Shown here: positions 1 to 10,488 of the stretch, piece by piece | How positions within the stretch are numbered: the first letter of the stretch is position 1 | Layout of the letters: each line of letters starts with the position of its first letter | NCBI RefSeq assembly: GCF_900177245.1 | Contig: NZ_FXBM01000002.1 | Coordinates: 434,001 to 498,000, forward strand | Reading direction: 5' to 3' | Source of the DNA: Rathayibacter oskolensis | Lineage (GTDB): Bacteria; Actinomycetota; Actinomycetes; Actinomycetales; Microbacteriaceae | Length of the DNA: 64,000 bases | Program-made: the position numbers and the translations under genes | Notes under the pieces: model-generated | What the model was told of the DNA's origin: nothing | The model's database searches: none | The model's input: the letters and a program-made list of their open reading frames with translations, nothing else

Positions 1-567
1 CAGCGGAGTGAAGACGCTCGCGGGCACGGAGGCGCCGAGCATCCCGCCGACGAAGACGCGCACGACCGCGCCCGGCAGATCGACCCGGATGCCACGGTGG
101 TGCTCGAAGAACGGGTCGACGACGCGCGCCTCCTCGGGGAGGGCGACCCAGAGCTGCACCCCGTGCAGCACCGGCTGAGCCCCGGTCGAGACCTCGGAGT
201 GCGAGATGCCCCTGCCCGCCGTCATCAGGTTCAGCTCTCCGGGGCGCACGAGCTGGTGGCTGCCGACGCTGTCGCGGTGGTCGATCTCGCCCTCGAAGAG
301 CCAGCTGACGGTCTGCAGTCCGGTGTGCGGGTGCGGCGGGACGTCCATGCCCGCCTCCTCCTCGAGGTGCACCGGCCCGTAGTGGTCGGCGAAGCACCAC
401 GCCCCGATCGTCGACCGCGACCGCTGGGGCAGCGTGCGGCGCACCTCGATCGCGCGCGGACCGCCGAGCGGCACGAGGCGCGCCTCCAGGATCTCGACCG
501 GGGAGCCGCCCGCGGGGGGCTCGGAGGCGACCGGATGCTCGTCCGGGTGCCGCTCCAGGTTGCTCAT
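1..567 (-). CDS. Pirin family protein (3' end outside window)
   Basis: Partial gene: 189 codons from an ATG at 567 running off the left edge. The product is a bicupin of the pirin family; members bind a metal in the N-terminal cupin and act as quercetinase-like enzymes or redox-sensing cofactors. Visible: the metal-binding HPHTG motif and the downstream GISHSE motif, which carries the third His and the Glu ligand, plus the conserved FADHYGP and TAGRGI segments. A -10-like TAAACT (minus strand, 579-574) lies 6 nt before the ATG, so the mRNA is probably leaderless. The gene diverges from clpC. Family assignment is secure; the specific substrate is unknown. Confidence 0.9.
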   Translation of the reverse strand, partial: MSNLERHPDEHPVASEPPAGGSPVEILEARLVPLGGPRAIEVRRTLPQRSRSTIGAWCFADHYGPVHLEEEAGMDVPPHPHTGLQTVSWLFEGEIDHRDSVGSHQLVRPGELNLMTAGRGISHSEVSTGAQPVLHGVQLWVALPEEARVVDPFFEHHRGIRVDLPGAVVRVFVGGMLGASVPASVFTPL

Positions 568-732
568 CCGAGAAGTTTATGCCTCTGCATGGAGCGCGGG
601 TCCGGAGCGCCGCACGGCCCCCCGCCGGATCGCCTGCACGCCCAGGGCGAACAGGGGGTCCGACCCGGAGTATCGCTGGTTACAGTCGACGTATCGGAGC
701 CCACCCCTGCGGGTTCTGTAGGGAGTGACAGC
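568..732. promoter_or_regulatory. Divergent promoter region between pirin gene and clpC
   Basis: The 165 bp between the divergent starts holds the TAAACT -10 box of the pirin gene and a GGGAG ribosome-binding site (721-725), 7 nt before the clpC ATG. I saw no CtsR heptamer, HAIR or CIRCE element. Actinobacterial clpC is usually activated by ClgR, but I could not identify a convincing ClgR site by eye. Confidence 0.45.
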
Positions 733-3243
<2,511 letters not shown>

Positions 3244-3256
3244 CCTCCGCACCACC

Positions 3257-3292
3257 GAAGTGCCCGCTCCTGTCCGCAGGGGCGGGCACTTC
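3257..3292 (+). terminator. Rho-independent-like terminator after clpC
   Basis: Perfect 11-bp stem: GAAGTGCCCGC (3257-3267) pairs with GCGGGCACTTC (3282-3292) around a 14-nt loop, starting 13 nt after the clpC stop. The tail (TGCGTTTGGTT) is only modestly T-rich, as is common in high-GC actinobacteria. Confidence 0.8.
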
Positions 3293-3316
3293 TGCGTTTG
3301 GTTCTAGGCTTGTCGG

Positions 3317-3826
3317 ATGGCCGATTGGAAGTACCCCGTGCGCCGGGCTCGAACGAGCGACGTCCCCTTCATCCAGGAGCTGAGCGAGCCGCTGGTGAAC
3401 AACCGCGTCCTCCTCGGCAAGGACCGCGTCGTGCTCTACGGCGCCGTGCAGGAGTTCCGCATCGCCGAGGACGGCCAGGGGAACGCGATCGGGTGCGGCG
3501 CGCTGCACGTGATGTGGGACGACATCGCGGAGGTGCGCACCCTCGCCGTCGCGGACGAGTGGCTCGGCAAGGGCGTCGGGCACCACATCCTCGAGCGGCT
3601 CGAGAACGACGCGCGCGAGCTCGGCCTCTCGCGGCTGTTCTGCCTCACCTTCGAGGTCGACTTCTTCCGGCGTCACGGCTACTCGCCCATCGGCGAGAAG
3701 GTCGTCGATCCGGAGGTGTACGCCGAGCTGCTGCGCTCTCCCGACGAGGGCGTGGCGGAGTTCCTCGACCTCGCGCGGGTCAAGCCGAACACGCTCGGCA
3801 ACACCCGCATGCTGAAGACGCTCTGA
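3317..3826 (+). CDS. argA: Amino-acid N-acetyltransferase (short NAGS, GNAT family)
   Basis: 169 aa single-domain GNAT acetyltransferase resembling the short actinobacterial N-acetylglutamate synthase (Rv2747 type), the acetyl-CoA:glutamate acetyltransferase that opens arginine synthesis. Visible: RRARTSDVPFIQEL start, the acetyl-CoA binding turn around WLGKGVGHHILERL, and the LFCLTFEVDFFRRHGY segment typical of this family. The ATG at 3317 is preceded at exactly 6 nt by TAGGCT (3305-3310), a leaderless arrangement. No other arg gene is adjacent, as is usual for this form. Another GNAT substrate cannot be excluded. Confidence 0.85.
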   Translation: MADWKYPVRRARTSDVPFIQELSEPLVNNRVLLGKDRVVLYGAVQEFRIAEDGQGNAIGCGALHVMWDDIAEVRTLAVADEWLGKGVGHHILERLENDARELGLSRLFCLTFEVDFFRRHGYSPIGEKVVDPEVYAELLRSPDEGVAEFLDLARVKPNTLGNTRMLKTL

Positions 3827-3852
3827 CCGCGCGTGCGCCGTAGCCTGGGCCG

Positions 3853-4473
3853 ATGACCCCGCCGCCCCGCCGCCTGCCCTCCCGGGTCTACCGGCGTCGC
3901 AGGGCGGGGGTGCTGCTCGCTCTGCTCGTGATCGTCGTGAGCGTCGTCGTGCTGCTCTCGCTCCGGCCCTGGTCGAGCGCACCGGAGGAGGCCGAGAGCC
4001 CCAGCTCGTCGGCCAGTCCCCTCCCGACGCTCTACCCCTCCACCGCCGCCGGCGGGTCACCGGCCGCGACCGCGGAGTGCACCCCCGACGCGGTGACGGT
4101 GACCGCGGTGACGGATGCGACGAGCTACGCCGAGGGCGCTGATCCACAGCTCTCCCTCTCGCTGGCCAACATCTCGGGCGCCGACTGCGTCATCAACGCG
4201 GGGACGAGTCAGCAGGTCTTCACCATCACGAGCGGCTCCGACCAGGTGTGGACCTCGACCGACTGCCAGACCGGCGCGGCCGATCTCGAGATCCTGCTGC
4301 AGGCCGGTCAGTCGGTCACGGGCAGCTCGATCACCTGGGACCGCACCCGCTCGTCACCCGACACGTGCTCGGGCGGCCGCGAGGCGGTCGACGCCGGTGG
4401 AGCGGCCTACAACCTCTCGGTATCGGTGGCGGGCATCCCGTCGGGCTCGACGACCCAGTTCCTGCTGCAGTAG
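3853..4473 (+). CDS. Membrane-anchored or secreted hypothetical protein
   Basis: 206 aa, function unknown. An Arg-rich N-terminus precedes one hydrophobic segment (about residues 20-40), then a Ser/Pro/Ala-rich linker (about 45-75) and an extracytoplasmic domain (about 76-206) that looks all-beta and has four Cys (in AECTP, ADCVI, TDCQT and DTCSG), which could form two disulfides. It resembles the DUF4232-like beta-sandwich modules common in actinobacterial envelope proteins, but I cannot assign a function. TAGCCT (3841-3846) sits 6 nt before the ATG, suggesting its own leaderless transcript, 26 nt after argA. Confidence 0.7.
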   Translation: MTPPPRRLPSRVYRRRRAGVLLALLVIVVSVVVLLSLRPWSSAPEEAESPSSSASPLPTLYPSTAAGGSPAATAECTPDAVTVTAVTDATSYAEGADPQLSLSLANISGADCVINAGTSQQVFTITSGSDQVWTSTDCQTGAADLEILLQAGQSVTGSSITWDRTRSSPDTCSGGREAVDAGGAAYNLSVSVAGIPSGSTTQFLLQ

Positions 4474-4535
4474 CGGCAGCGGTATCGGTCGCCCGGGGGA
4501 GGTCGGCGCCGGGTCCTCCGCGTACGATCGCTGGC

Positions 4536-6449
4536 ATGCATCGGAGGCTCGCCGGGATCCTGTCCGCGACGATCCGGAGGCGGCGGTCGGCTCACCGCCC
4601 GCGACCGGCGCTCGGGGGTCTCGGGGCGACGCTCCTCCTCGGGGCGCTCGCCGTGGGCACCCTCGCCGCTGCCCCGTCCGCGCTCGCGGATCCTCCCTCC
4701 GGCGCCACGGTCGTCGAAGCGGCCGGGGGCGTCGACGACTTCCGCTTCTCCGACTACTCCGCCGAGTTCGTGCTCGGGCGCGACGACGACGGGCGTTCGA
4801 CGCTCACGACGGTCGAGACCTTCGTCGCCCAGTTCCCCGCCGCGGATCAGAACCGCGGCATGCAGCGGGCGATCCCGCTCGAGTACGAGGGCCACCCCAC
4901 CGACGTGGAGCTCGTCTCGGTCACCGACGCCGACGGCAGCCCGCGCCCCGTCGAGCAGGACTCCGAGGACGGCTTCCTCCTCGTGACCAGCGCCGAGGAC
5001 GGATTCGTCCACGGCAGCCAGAGCTACACCTTCACCTACACCCAGCGGAACGTGACGCTCTCCGCCGACGGGACGACCAGCGGCGAGGACGAGTTCTACT
5101 GGGACACGAACGGCACGGCCTGGCGGCAGGCGTTCGACGCGTACGAGGTCCGAGTCGACCTCGACGACGGTCTCGCCGAGGCGGCGACGGGCACCGCGAG
5201 CTGCTACCGCGGCACGGCGGGCTCCGGTGACGGCTGCACGCTCGAGAGCAGCGGCGGAGTCGTCGCCGTGTCGGGCGAGGGACTCGCGCCGGGCGAGAAC
5301 GTGACCGTGGCGATCGGCTTCGCACCCGGGACGTTCACGCCGCGCGACGACAGCTACTTCGCCTCCGGATGGGCGTGGCTGCAGCTCGCGGGGATCCTCC
5401 TCTCGCTCGGCGCGCTGATCGCCGCGATCGTGCGCAGGGCGACGGTGCTCAAGGACGCACCCGGGCGTCCGACCGTGATCGCGGAGTACGAGCCGCCCGC
5501 CCAGGGGCTGTTCCTCGCCGCCGCCCTGCGGGGCAGGAGCGCCAAGGCGCCCGCGGCCGTGCTTCTGGACGCGGCGGTCCGCGGACTGGTGCGGATCGAG
5601 GAGGCGAGCGGACCGCGCGGCAAGCCGACCTTCGCGGTGCGCGTCGTCGAGCGGGAGGCGGCCCCGCCGAGACGCGTCATCGCGCCGCCCGCTCCCGCCG
5701 ACCAGGAGTTCCTCGACATCGCCTTCGGGCCCTCACCGCGCCCGGGGACGGTGCGGGATCTCGCCGAGAAGGACAAGGCGTTCGGCAAGGCGGTCTCCTC
5801 CTTCCTGCTCGCGCTGCCGGCGCGAGCGACGGAGGCGGGCCTGCGCCGGCCCGGTACCGTGCGCGGTTCGGTGCTGCTGATCGGCGTCTCCGTCCTGGGG
5901 CTGATGGCCGCCGTCGTCGGCGGGGCGGGCCTCCTCAACGGGGCACTCGGCGGGGCTGCGCCGCTGGTGCTGCTCCTGCTCGCGCTGGCGGGGGGAGTCG
6001 TGGCGGTCGTGCTGGTCTCGAAGACGCCGCTGACCGCGGCCGGCGCGGAGCTGCGGGACCACCTCCGGGGGCTCGAGCTCTACATCCGGCTCGCGGAGGC
6101 GGACCGGCTCGCGATGCTGCAGTCGCCCGAGGGTGCCGACCGGCGGACGGTCGGTCCGGTGGAGGTCGTCCGCGTGACGGAGCGCCTCCTGCCCTGGGCG
6201 GTGCTGCTGGGCCTCGAGAAGGAGTGGGCTCCGGCCCTGGCCGTGGCCTACGAGCGGGTCGGGGAGGACCCGTTCTGGTACTCCGGGAGCAGCGGTTTCC
6301 ACGCCGCCGCGTTCGCGGGGAGCGTGTCGTCGTTCTCGTCGTCGACGTCGACCTTCGTCGGGTCGTCGTCGAGCTCGTCGAGCGGCGGCTCGGGCGGGGG
6401 CGGCAGCTCGGGCGGTGGCGGTGGCGGAGGCGGCGGAGGCGGCGTCTAG
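4536..6449 (+). CDS. DUF2207 family membrane protein with Gly/Ser-rich tail
   Basis: 637 aa. A long Arg-rich leader and hydrophobic signal segment (about 27-50, ending SALADP) are followed by an extracytoplasmic DUF2207 domain (about 50-280), a membrane segment near 283-304, a cytoplasmic stretch, two close membrane segments near 445-467 and 475-494, and a tail that becomes almost pure Ser then Gly. This is the architecture of the DUF2207 (YciQ-like) family, whose role is unknown. The ATG at 4536 is preferred to upstream in-frame codons because the signal peptide then lies at the N-terminus and TACGAT (4523-4528) is 7 nt upstream. Its 3' end overlaps the convergent gene by 4 nt. Confidence 0.85.
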   Translation: MHRRLAGILSATIRRRRSAHRPRPALGGLGATLLLGALAVGTLAAAPSALADPPSGATVVEAAGGVDDFRFSDYSAEFVLGRDDDGRSTLTTVETFVAQFPAADQNRGMQRAIPLEYEGHPTDVELVSVTDADGSPRPVEQDSEDGFLLVTSAEDGFVHGSQSYTFTYTQRNVTLSADGTTSGEDEFYWDTNGTAWRQAFDAYEVRVDLDDGLAEAATGTASCYRGTAGSGDGCTLESSGGVVAVSGEGLAPGENVTVAIGFAPGTFTPRDDSYFASGWAWLQLAGILLSLGALIAAIVRRATVLKDAPGRPTVIAEYEPPAQGLFLAAALRGRSAKAPAAVLLDAAVRGLVRIEEASGPRGKPTFAVRVVEREAAPPRRVIAPPAPADQEFLDIAFGPSPRPGTVRDLAEKDKAFGKAVSSFLLALPARATEAGLRRPGTVRGSVLLIGVSVLGLMAAVVGGAGLLNGALGGAAPLVLLLLALAGGVVAVVLVSKTPLTAAGAELRDHLRGLELYIRLAEADRLAMLQSPEGADRRTVGPVEVVRVTERLLPWAVLLGLEKEWAPALAVAYERVGEDPFWYSGSSGFHAAAFAGSVSSFSSSTSTFVGSSSSSSSGGSGGGGSSGGGGGGGGGGGV

Positions 6450-7846
6450 CCGGCGCTCCGCGTCCGCTTCCGCAGGCGGCGCTCCGCTCTGAGGCGGCTG
6501 CTCGAGGCGGCGTAGTCGCGGGAGCTGCGGCTCGACAGGGCCAGCAGCACGAGCAGGTCGAAGGCGACGCTGCCGAGGTTGGTCTGGAGGCTGATCGCGG
6601 CCCCGCCCTGCGCGAGGGCCGTGAACGCGGTCACGGTGCTGAGCACGCTCGACGTGAGGGCGAGGATGCGCGCGGTGCCGGATCCACGGAGGACCAGTGC
6701 CGAGAGGAGCAGCCAGATCAGCGTGGCGGCGACGAGGGCGCCGAGGGCGACCAGGTGCGTGCTCGCCTCGTCGAGGGTGCTGCTCGCGGGGGCGCCGCCG
6801 GTGCCGTCCTCGAGCCACGTGAGGTCGTCGAGCGAGGCGACCCCGGAGGCGAGCAGCGCGGCCTGGAGGGCGTAGGCGAGTCCGCGGGCGGCGAGCATGA
6901 GTGCGCCGACCGTAGTCGTCGAGGGGCGGCGGCGCGCGGCGGCGCCCGTGCCGAGCGACGGCGCGGCGAGCTCGGTCGCTGCGGCGGGGATGACGGCGTC
7001 GTCCGGTGCGACCGCTCCGGGCGGCACCGGTACGGCGCGCAGGTCGAGCACGGGGAGGTCGCCGTCGGTGACGATGGAGTCGCCTCCGCCGTTGCGGGCG
7101 TGGTAGCCGGTCGAGAAGTCGCGGAGGACGTCGACCTGCAGCTCGGGATGCGCCGCCCGGAGGCTCTCGACGATGTGGTCGCGCTCTCGATCGGTGTCGG
7201 GCGAGATCTTGTGGGTGACCTGGAGGGTGAAGAGCGAGAGTCCGACGCTGCGGTCGAAGGTGCCGGCGGCGACCCACTCCACCGGGAATCCGCCCGGGAG
7301 CAGCCATCCGTCGGGGCAGCGCCAGAACCGGACGTGGTGGCGTTTGGCCGGGTTGCCGGCCACCTCCTGCTGGAACGCGACGTCCTGCTGCCTCCCGAAG
7401 ACGAAGAGGGGCGAGACGGGGGCCTCGTGGTAGCTGCGCCGCGCGAGGGTCGAGGTGATGATCCGGCGGCTGCTGCGGAGCGTCACCTCGTCGGCCCGGG
7501 TCCAGCCGGCGGAGGTCATCGCGTGAACGAGCTGGGCGTCGGTGCCCTGCACCGCGAGGTTGACCGGGTCGCCGAGGAGTCCGTCGCTCGTGCGGGCGCG
7601 GCCGATGAAGTAGTCGGGCACGTAGAGCCGGGTGAGGATGCGGTGGAGGCGGGGGAGCGCGAGGTAGGCGACGAGCACCCAGACGGCGACGAAGAAGCCG
7701 ATCTGCGCCCAGCCGGAGCGGACCCCGTCGTCGAGGAGGACGACCGCGAGCAGCACCGCGGCGACACCGCCGAGGACGAAGAAGGCCTGATCGAGGAGGG
7801 CGGGGACCGAGAACCGGCGGCTGGCGGAGGGCCTGTCACTGCTCAC
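6446..7846 (-). CDS. LssY C-terminal domain membrane protein
   Basis: 466 aa with two membrane segments near the N-terminus (about 15-40 and 45-65), a soluble LssY_C-like domain (about 80-260, with GWTRADEVT, PVSPLFVFGR, RHHVRFW and NGGGDS signatures), and four hydrophobic segments in the C-terminal third. LssY_C domains occur alone or fused to PAP2 phosphatases; no PAP2 motif is present here and the biochemical role is unknown. The start is a GTG at 7846 with TAGGCT (minus strand 7858-7853) exactly 6 nt before it, a clear leaderless arrangement. Confidence 0.8.
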   Translation of the reverse strand: MSSDRPSASRRFSVPALLDQAFFVLGGVAAVLLAVVLLDDGVRSGWAQIGFFVAVWVLVAYLALPRLHRILTRLYVPDYFIGRARTSDGLLGDPVNLAVQGTDAQLVHAMTSAGWTRADEVTLRSSRRIITSTLARRSYHEAPVSPLFVFGRQQDVAFQQEVAGNPAKRHHVRFWRCPDGWLLPGGFPVEWVAAGTFDRSVGLSLFTLQVTHKISPDTDRERDHIVESLRAAHPELQVDVLRDFSTGYHARNGGGDSIVTDGDLPVLDLRAVPVPPGAVAPDDAVIPAAATELAAPSLGTGAAARRRPSTTTVGALMLAARGLAYALQAALLASGVASLDDLTWLEDGTGGAPASSTLDEASTHLVALGALVAATLIWLLLSALVLRGSGTARILALTSSVLSTVTAFTALAQGGAAISLQTNLGSVAFDLLVLLALSSRSSRDYAASSSRLRAERRLRKRTRSAG

Positions 7847-7867
7847 GGCGTCAGCCTAGGGGCGGCG

Positions 7868-9226
7868 TCAGCCCGCGGGAATCCGCTCGGGGACGGGGAC
7901 GAGCGCGTGGGTGATCGCGCTCTGCAGGGTGAAGGCGCTCGAGTCGAGGTGGGAGGGGTGGCCGAGACGCGTGGCCTCGTTCGCGCGCTGCTTCGCTCCG
8001 GAGGCCGGTCGGATGTCTCCCGAGAGGCTGATCTCGCCGAAGGCGGCGATCCCGGTGCGCAGCGGCGTGTAGGCGTGTGCGGAGGCGATCGCGACGGCGA
8101 TGGCGAGGTCGGCGGCCGGCTCCATCAACTTCACGCCCCCGACGGTCGACACGTAGACGTCGCACTGCCGCAGGGGGATCCCCGCCTGGCGTTCGAGCAC
8201 CGCGAGGATCATCGCGACCCGTGAGGCGTCGACGCCGTTCGTCACGCGGCGGGGGTGGTCGCCGTTGTTCGCGATGACCAGCGCCTGGATCTCGACGGGA
8301 AGGGCCCGTCGGCCCTCCATCGCGACCGTCACGCAGATCCCGGGGGTGGGGAACCTCGTGCGGCTGAGGAAGAGACCGCTCGGATCGGGGATCTCGGCGA
8401 TGCCCTCGGCCGTCATCTCGAAGCAGCCGACCTCGTCGGTCGGCCCGAAGCGGTTCTTGAGGGAGCGGACGAAGCGCAGCGCCGTCTGCCGGTCGCCCTC
8501 GAAGTGGCAGACGACATCGACGAGGTGCTCGAGCAGGCGCGGCCCGGCGATCGAGCCGTCCTTCGTCACGTGACCCACGAGGACGAGGGGGAGCGCGCGC
8601 TCCTTGCAGACCCGGATGAGCGTCGCGGCGACCTCCCGCACCTGGCTCGGCCCGCCGGGGAGGCCGTCGACCGTGTCGCTGGCGACGGTCTGCACCGAGT
8701 CGACGATCAGGAGGTCGGGCAGCACCTCGTCGATCTGGCCGAGCACCGTGGCCAGGTCGGTCTCGGCGGCGAGGTAGAGGCTGTCGTGCATCGCGCCGGT
8801 GCGCTCGGCGCGCATCCGCACCTGCGCCGCGGACTCCTCGGCGCTGACGTAGAGGACCCGCTGCCCCTCGGCGGCGGCTCGGGACGCGACCTCGAGCAGC
8901 AGCGTGGACTTGCCGACGCCCGGCTCGCCGGACAGGAGGACGACGGCTCCGGCGACGATGCCGCCGCCGAGCACGCGATCGAGCTCGCCGACCCCGGTCG
9001 GCCGGTGGTGCGCCCCCGAGGTGGTCGGGATCTGCGTGATCGGCCGGGCGGCTCGTGAGGCGGTCGGTGCCACGGCGGCGACCGCGCGCACCAGGCCGGT
9101 GCGCTCGGTGCTCTCGACGACGGTGCCCCACTGCTGGCACTCACCGCAGCGGCCGGCCCACTTCGCGGCCGTCCATCCGCACTCGGAGCAGCGGTAGGCG
9201 GCGGTGCGCGTCTTCGAGGCGGCCAT
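7868..9226 (-). CDS. radA: DNA repair protein RadA
   Basis: 452 aa RecA-like DnaB-type helicase that extends branches during homologous recombination. In order: an N-terminal C4 zinc finger (YRCSECGW ... CGECQQW), an ATPase core with Walker A GEPGVGKST, the RadA signature KNRFG (in RSLKNRFGPTD), and a C-terminal Lon-protease-like domain (GGVKLMEPAADLAIA). The ATG at 9226 has AAAGGA close upstream and begins MAASKTRTAAYRC, the normal family start. A near-consensus SOS box lies 31 nt upstream of the ATG, suggesting LexA control. Confidence 0.97.
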   Translation of the reverse strand: MAASKTRTAAYRCSECGWTAAKWAGRCGECQQWGTVVESTERTGLVRAVAAVAPTASRAARPITQIPTTSGAHHRPTGVGELDRVLGGGIVAGAVVLLSGEPGVGKSTLLLEVASRAAAEGQRVLYVSAEESAAQVRMRAERTGAMHDSLYLAAETDLATVLGQIDEVLPDLLIVDSVQTVASDTVDGLPGGPSQVREVAATLIRVCKERALPLVLVGHVTKDGSIAGPRLLEHLVDVVCHFEGDRQTALRFVRSLKNRFGPTDEVGCFEMTAEGIAEIPDPSGLFLSRTRFPTPGICVTVAMEGRRALPVEIQALVIANNGDHPRRVTNGVDASRVAMILAVLERQAGIPLRQCDVYVSTVGGVKLMEPAADLAIAVAIASAHAYTPLRTGIAAFGEISLSGDIRPASGAKQRANEATRLGHPSHLDSSAFTLQSAITHALVPVPERIPAG

Positions 9227-9256
9227 GAGGTCCTTTCGGGAGCGGAGCGGGATCGT

Positions 9257-9272
9257 TCGAACGTGTCTTCGA
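9257..9272. promoter_or_regulatory. Candidate LexA (SOS) box upstream of radA
   Basis: TCGAAC-GTGT-CTTCGA matches the actinobacterial SOS box TCGAAC-N4-GTTCGA at 11 of 12 defined positions. It lies between the divergent radA and hydrolase starts, closer to radA. Binding is inferred from the motif and from the known DNA-damage role of RadA. Confidence 0.6.
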
Positions 9273-9409
9273 CAGTACCGGCGAGCACCGACACGCGAGA
9301 ACGGCGCGCCCGATGCTGGGGAGAACGCGGCACGGCCGGTGGGTGTGGAGTTCGACGACGCCCCGAGCGTCGATCGAGCAGCGTCGGTGGTCTGCGCGAG
9401 ACTGACGAC

Positions 9410-10306
9410 ATGTCGTCGACAGTGCATCTCCTCAAGTCCGGCCGTTCGCTCGGGGTCGCCTGGTCCGGCGCCGAGGACGCCGAGCACGTCGTCGTCCTCG
9501 CGCATCCCGCGCCGGGCTCCGCCGACTTCGATCCCGACCCCGAGGCGACCGCGGCCCACGGCGTCCGACTCCTCTCCTTCGACCGACCGGGCTACGGGGC
9601 GTCGTCCCTGCTGACCGATCTCGATCCCGCGGGCGCCGGTGCCGGCGCGAGCCCCGAGCAGGCCGCCGCCGACATCGCCGAGTACCTGGCGACGATCGGC
9701 ATCGCCTCGGTCGCCGCCGCCGGCTGGTCGGCGGGCGGCCGCGTCGCGCTCGCGCTCTCGGCCAACTACCCCGGTCTCGTCGAGCGCGTCGCCGTCATCG
9801 CCACTCCCGCGCCCGACGAGCAGGTGCCCTGGGTCGGCGACGACAACCGCGCCATGCTCGAGCCGCTGCGCGAGCTCCCTCTCGACGCCGCCGTCCGCTC
9901 CCTGACCGCGACGCTCGACGGAGCCTTCGGCTCCGCACCCGACCCGGCCGCGATGCTCGGGATGCTCGGCGCCTCCGACGTCGACGCCGCCGTCCTCGAG
10001 GCGCCCGGGGTCCGCGACCGCCTTCTGCGCATGCTCGAGCGCGCCGCCGCGCAGGGCAACGTCGGGTCGGCCGCCAACATCATCGGCTACTCGATCCAGG
10101 AGTGGGGCTTCGCCGTCGAGGGCGTCGCCTCGCCCGCCCTCCTCCTCTACGGAGCGGAGGACGCCCTCGTCGGCAGGGCGCACGCCGACTGGTACGCCGC
10201 CCGCCTCCCCGATTCGCGCCTCGAGCTCGTGCCCGATCGCGGTCACCTCGTCGCCGTCTCGGAGTGGAGCCGCGTGCTCGACTTCCTCCTGCCGAGCGCG
10301 GGCTGA
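9410..10306 (+). CDS. Alpha/beta-fold hydrolase
   Basis: 298 aa. Nucleophile elbow GWSAG (in AAGWSAGGRVAL), an early VVLAHPAPGS loop for the oxyanion hole, a late acid in YGAEDALVG and the catalytic His in PDRGHLVAVSEW complete a canonical triad. Substrate unknown; the sequence resembles general esterase/peroxidase-like hydrolases. The ATG at 9410 is chosen because the fold starts directly after it; a weak GAGACT lies 6 nt upstream, again suggesting a leaderless message. Divergent from radA, and the last protein gene before tRNA-Ser. Confidence 0.85.
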   Translation: MSSTVHLLKSGRSLGVAWSGAEDAEHVVVLAHPAPGSADFDPDPEATAAHGVRLLSFDRPGYGASSLLTDLDPAGAGAGASPEQAAADIAEYLATIGIASVAAAGWSAGGRVALALSANYPGLVERVAVIATPAPDEQVPWVGDDNRAMLEPLRELPLDAAVRSLTATLDGAFGSAPDPAAMLGMLGASDVDAAVLEAPGVRDRLLRMLERAAAQGNVGSAANIIGYSIQEWGFAVEGVASPALLLYGAEDALVGRAHADWYAARLPDSRLELVPDRGHLVAVSEWSRVLDFLLPSAG

Positions 10307-10315
10307 CGGGCCCGA

Positions 10316-10345
10316 TTGGCGCCGCTTCCGGGCGTCGCGTACACT
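10316..10345 (+). promoter_or_regulatory. Promoter of tRNA-Ser
   Basis: TTGGCG (10316-10321), an 18-bp spacer and TACACT (10340-10345), placed 7 nt before the mature 5' end of the tRNA. Transcription would start at or next to the first tRNA base. Confidence 0.5.
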
Positions 10346-10352
10346 CTTCCCC

Positions 10353-10439
10353 GGTACCGTGTCCGAGCGGCCGAAGGAGCATGTCTCGAAAACATGTGTG
10401 GGCTTGCGTCCACCGTGGGTTCAAATCCCACCGGTACCG
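10353..10439 (+). tRNA. tRNA-Ser(CGA)
   Basis: 87-nt class II tRNA. The acceptor GGTACCG pairs with CGGTACC (10432-10438) with discriminator G. The anticodon loop CTCGAAA gives anticodon CGA (reads UCG). A long variable arm (GGGCTTGCGTCC) typical of tRNA-Ser is followed by the T-arm GTGGG-TTCAAAT-CCCAC. CCA is not encoded. Confidence 0.95.
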
Positions 10440-10448
10440 CCGTGCAAG

Positions 10449-10486
10449 GCAGATCAGGGGCACTCCTCGGAGTGTCCCTGATCTGC
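10449..10486. terminator. Bidirectional terminator shared by tRNA-Ser and the STAND gene
   Basis: A 17-bp stem: GCAGATCAGGG + one G-U pair + CACTC, tetraloop CTCG (10466-10469), then GAGTG and CCCTGATCTGC. It begins 10 nt after the tRNA and ends 3 nt before the STAND stop codon, so it can end both convergent transcripts. Confidence 0.85.
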
Positions 10487-10488
10487 GT

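Noticed and set aside
97-732. In-frame upstream extension of clpC to codon 97
   Set aside because: It is antisense to pirin, has low-complexity Arg/Ala-rich sequence, and ClpC family members start at MFERFTDRARR (733), where a ribosome-binding site is present.
6340-6446. Ser/Gly-rich repeat at the end of the DUF2207 gene as a separate repeat element
   Set aside because: It is coding low-complexity (TCG and GGC runs) within the frame and typical of this family's tail.
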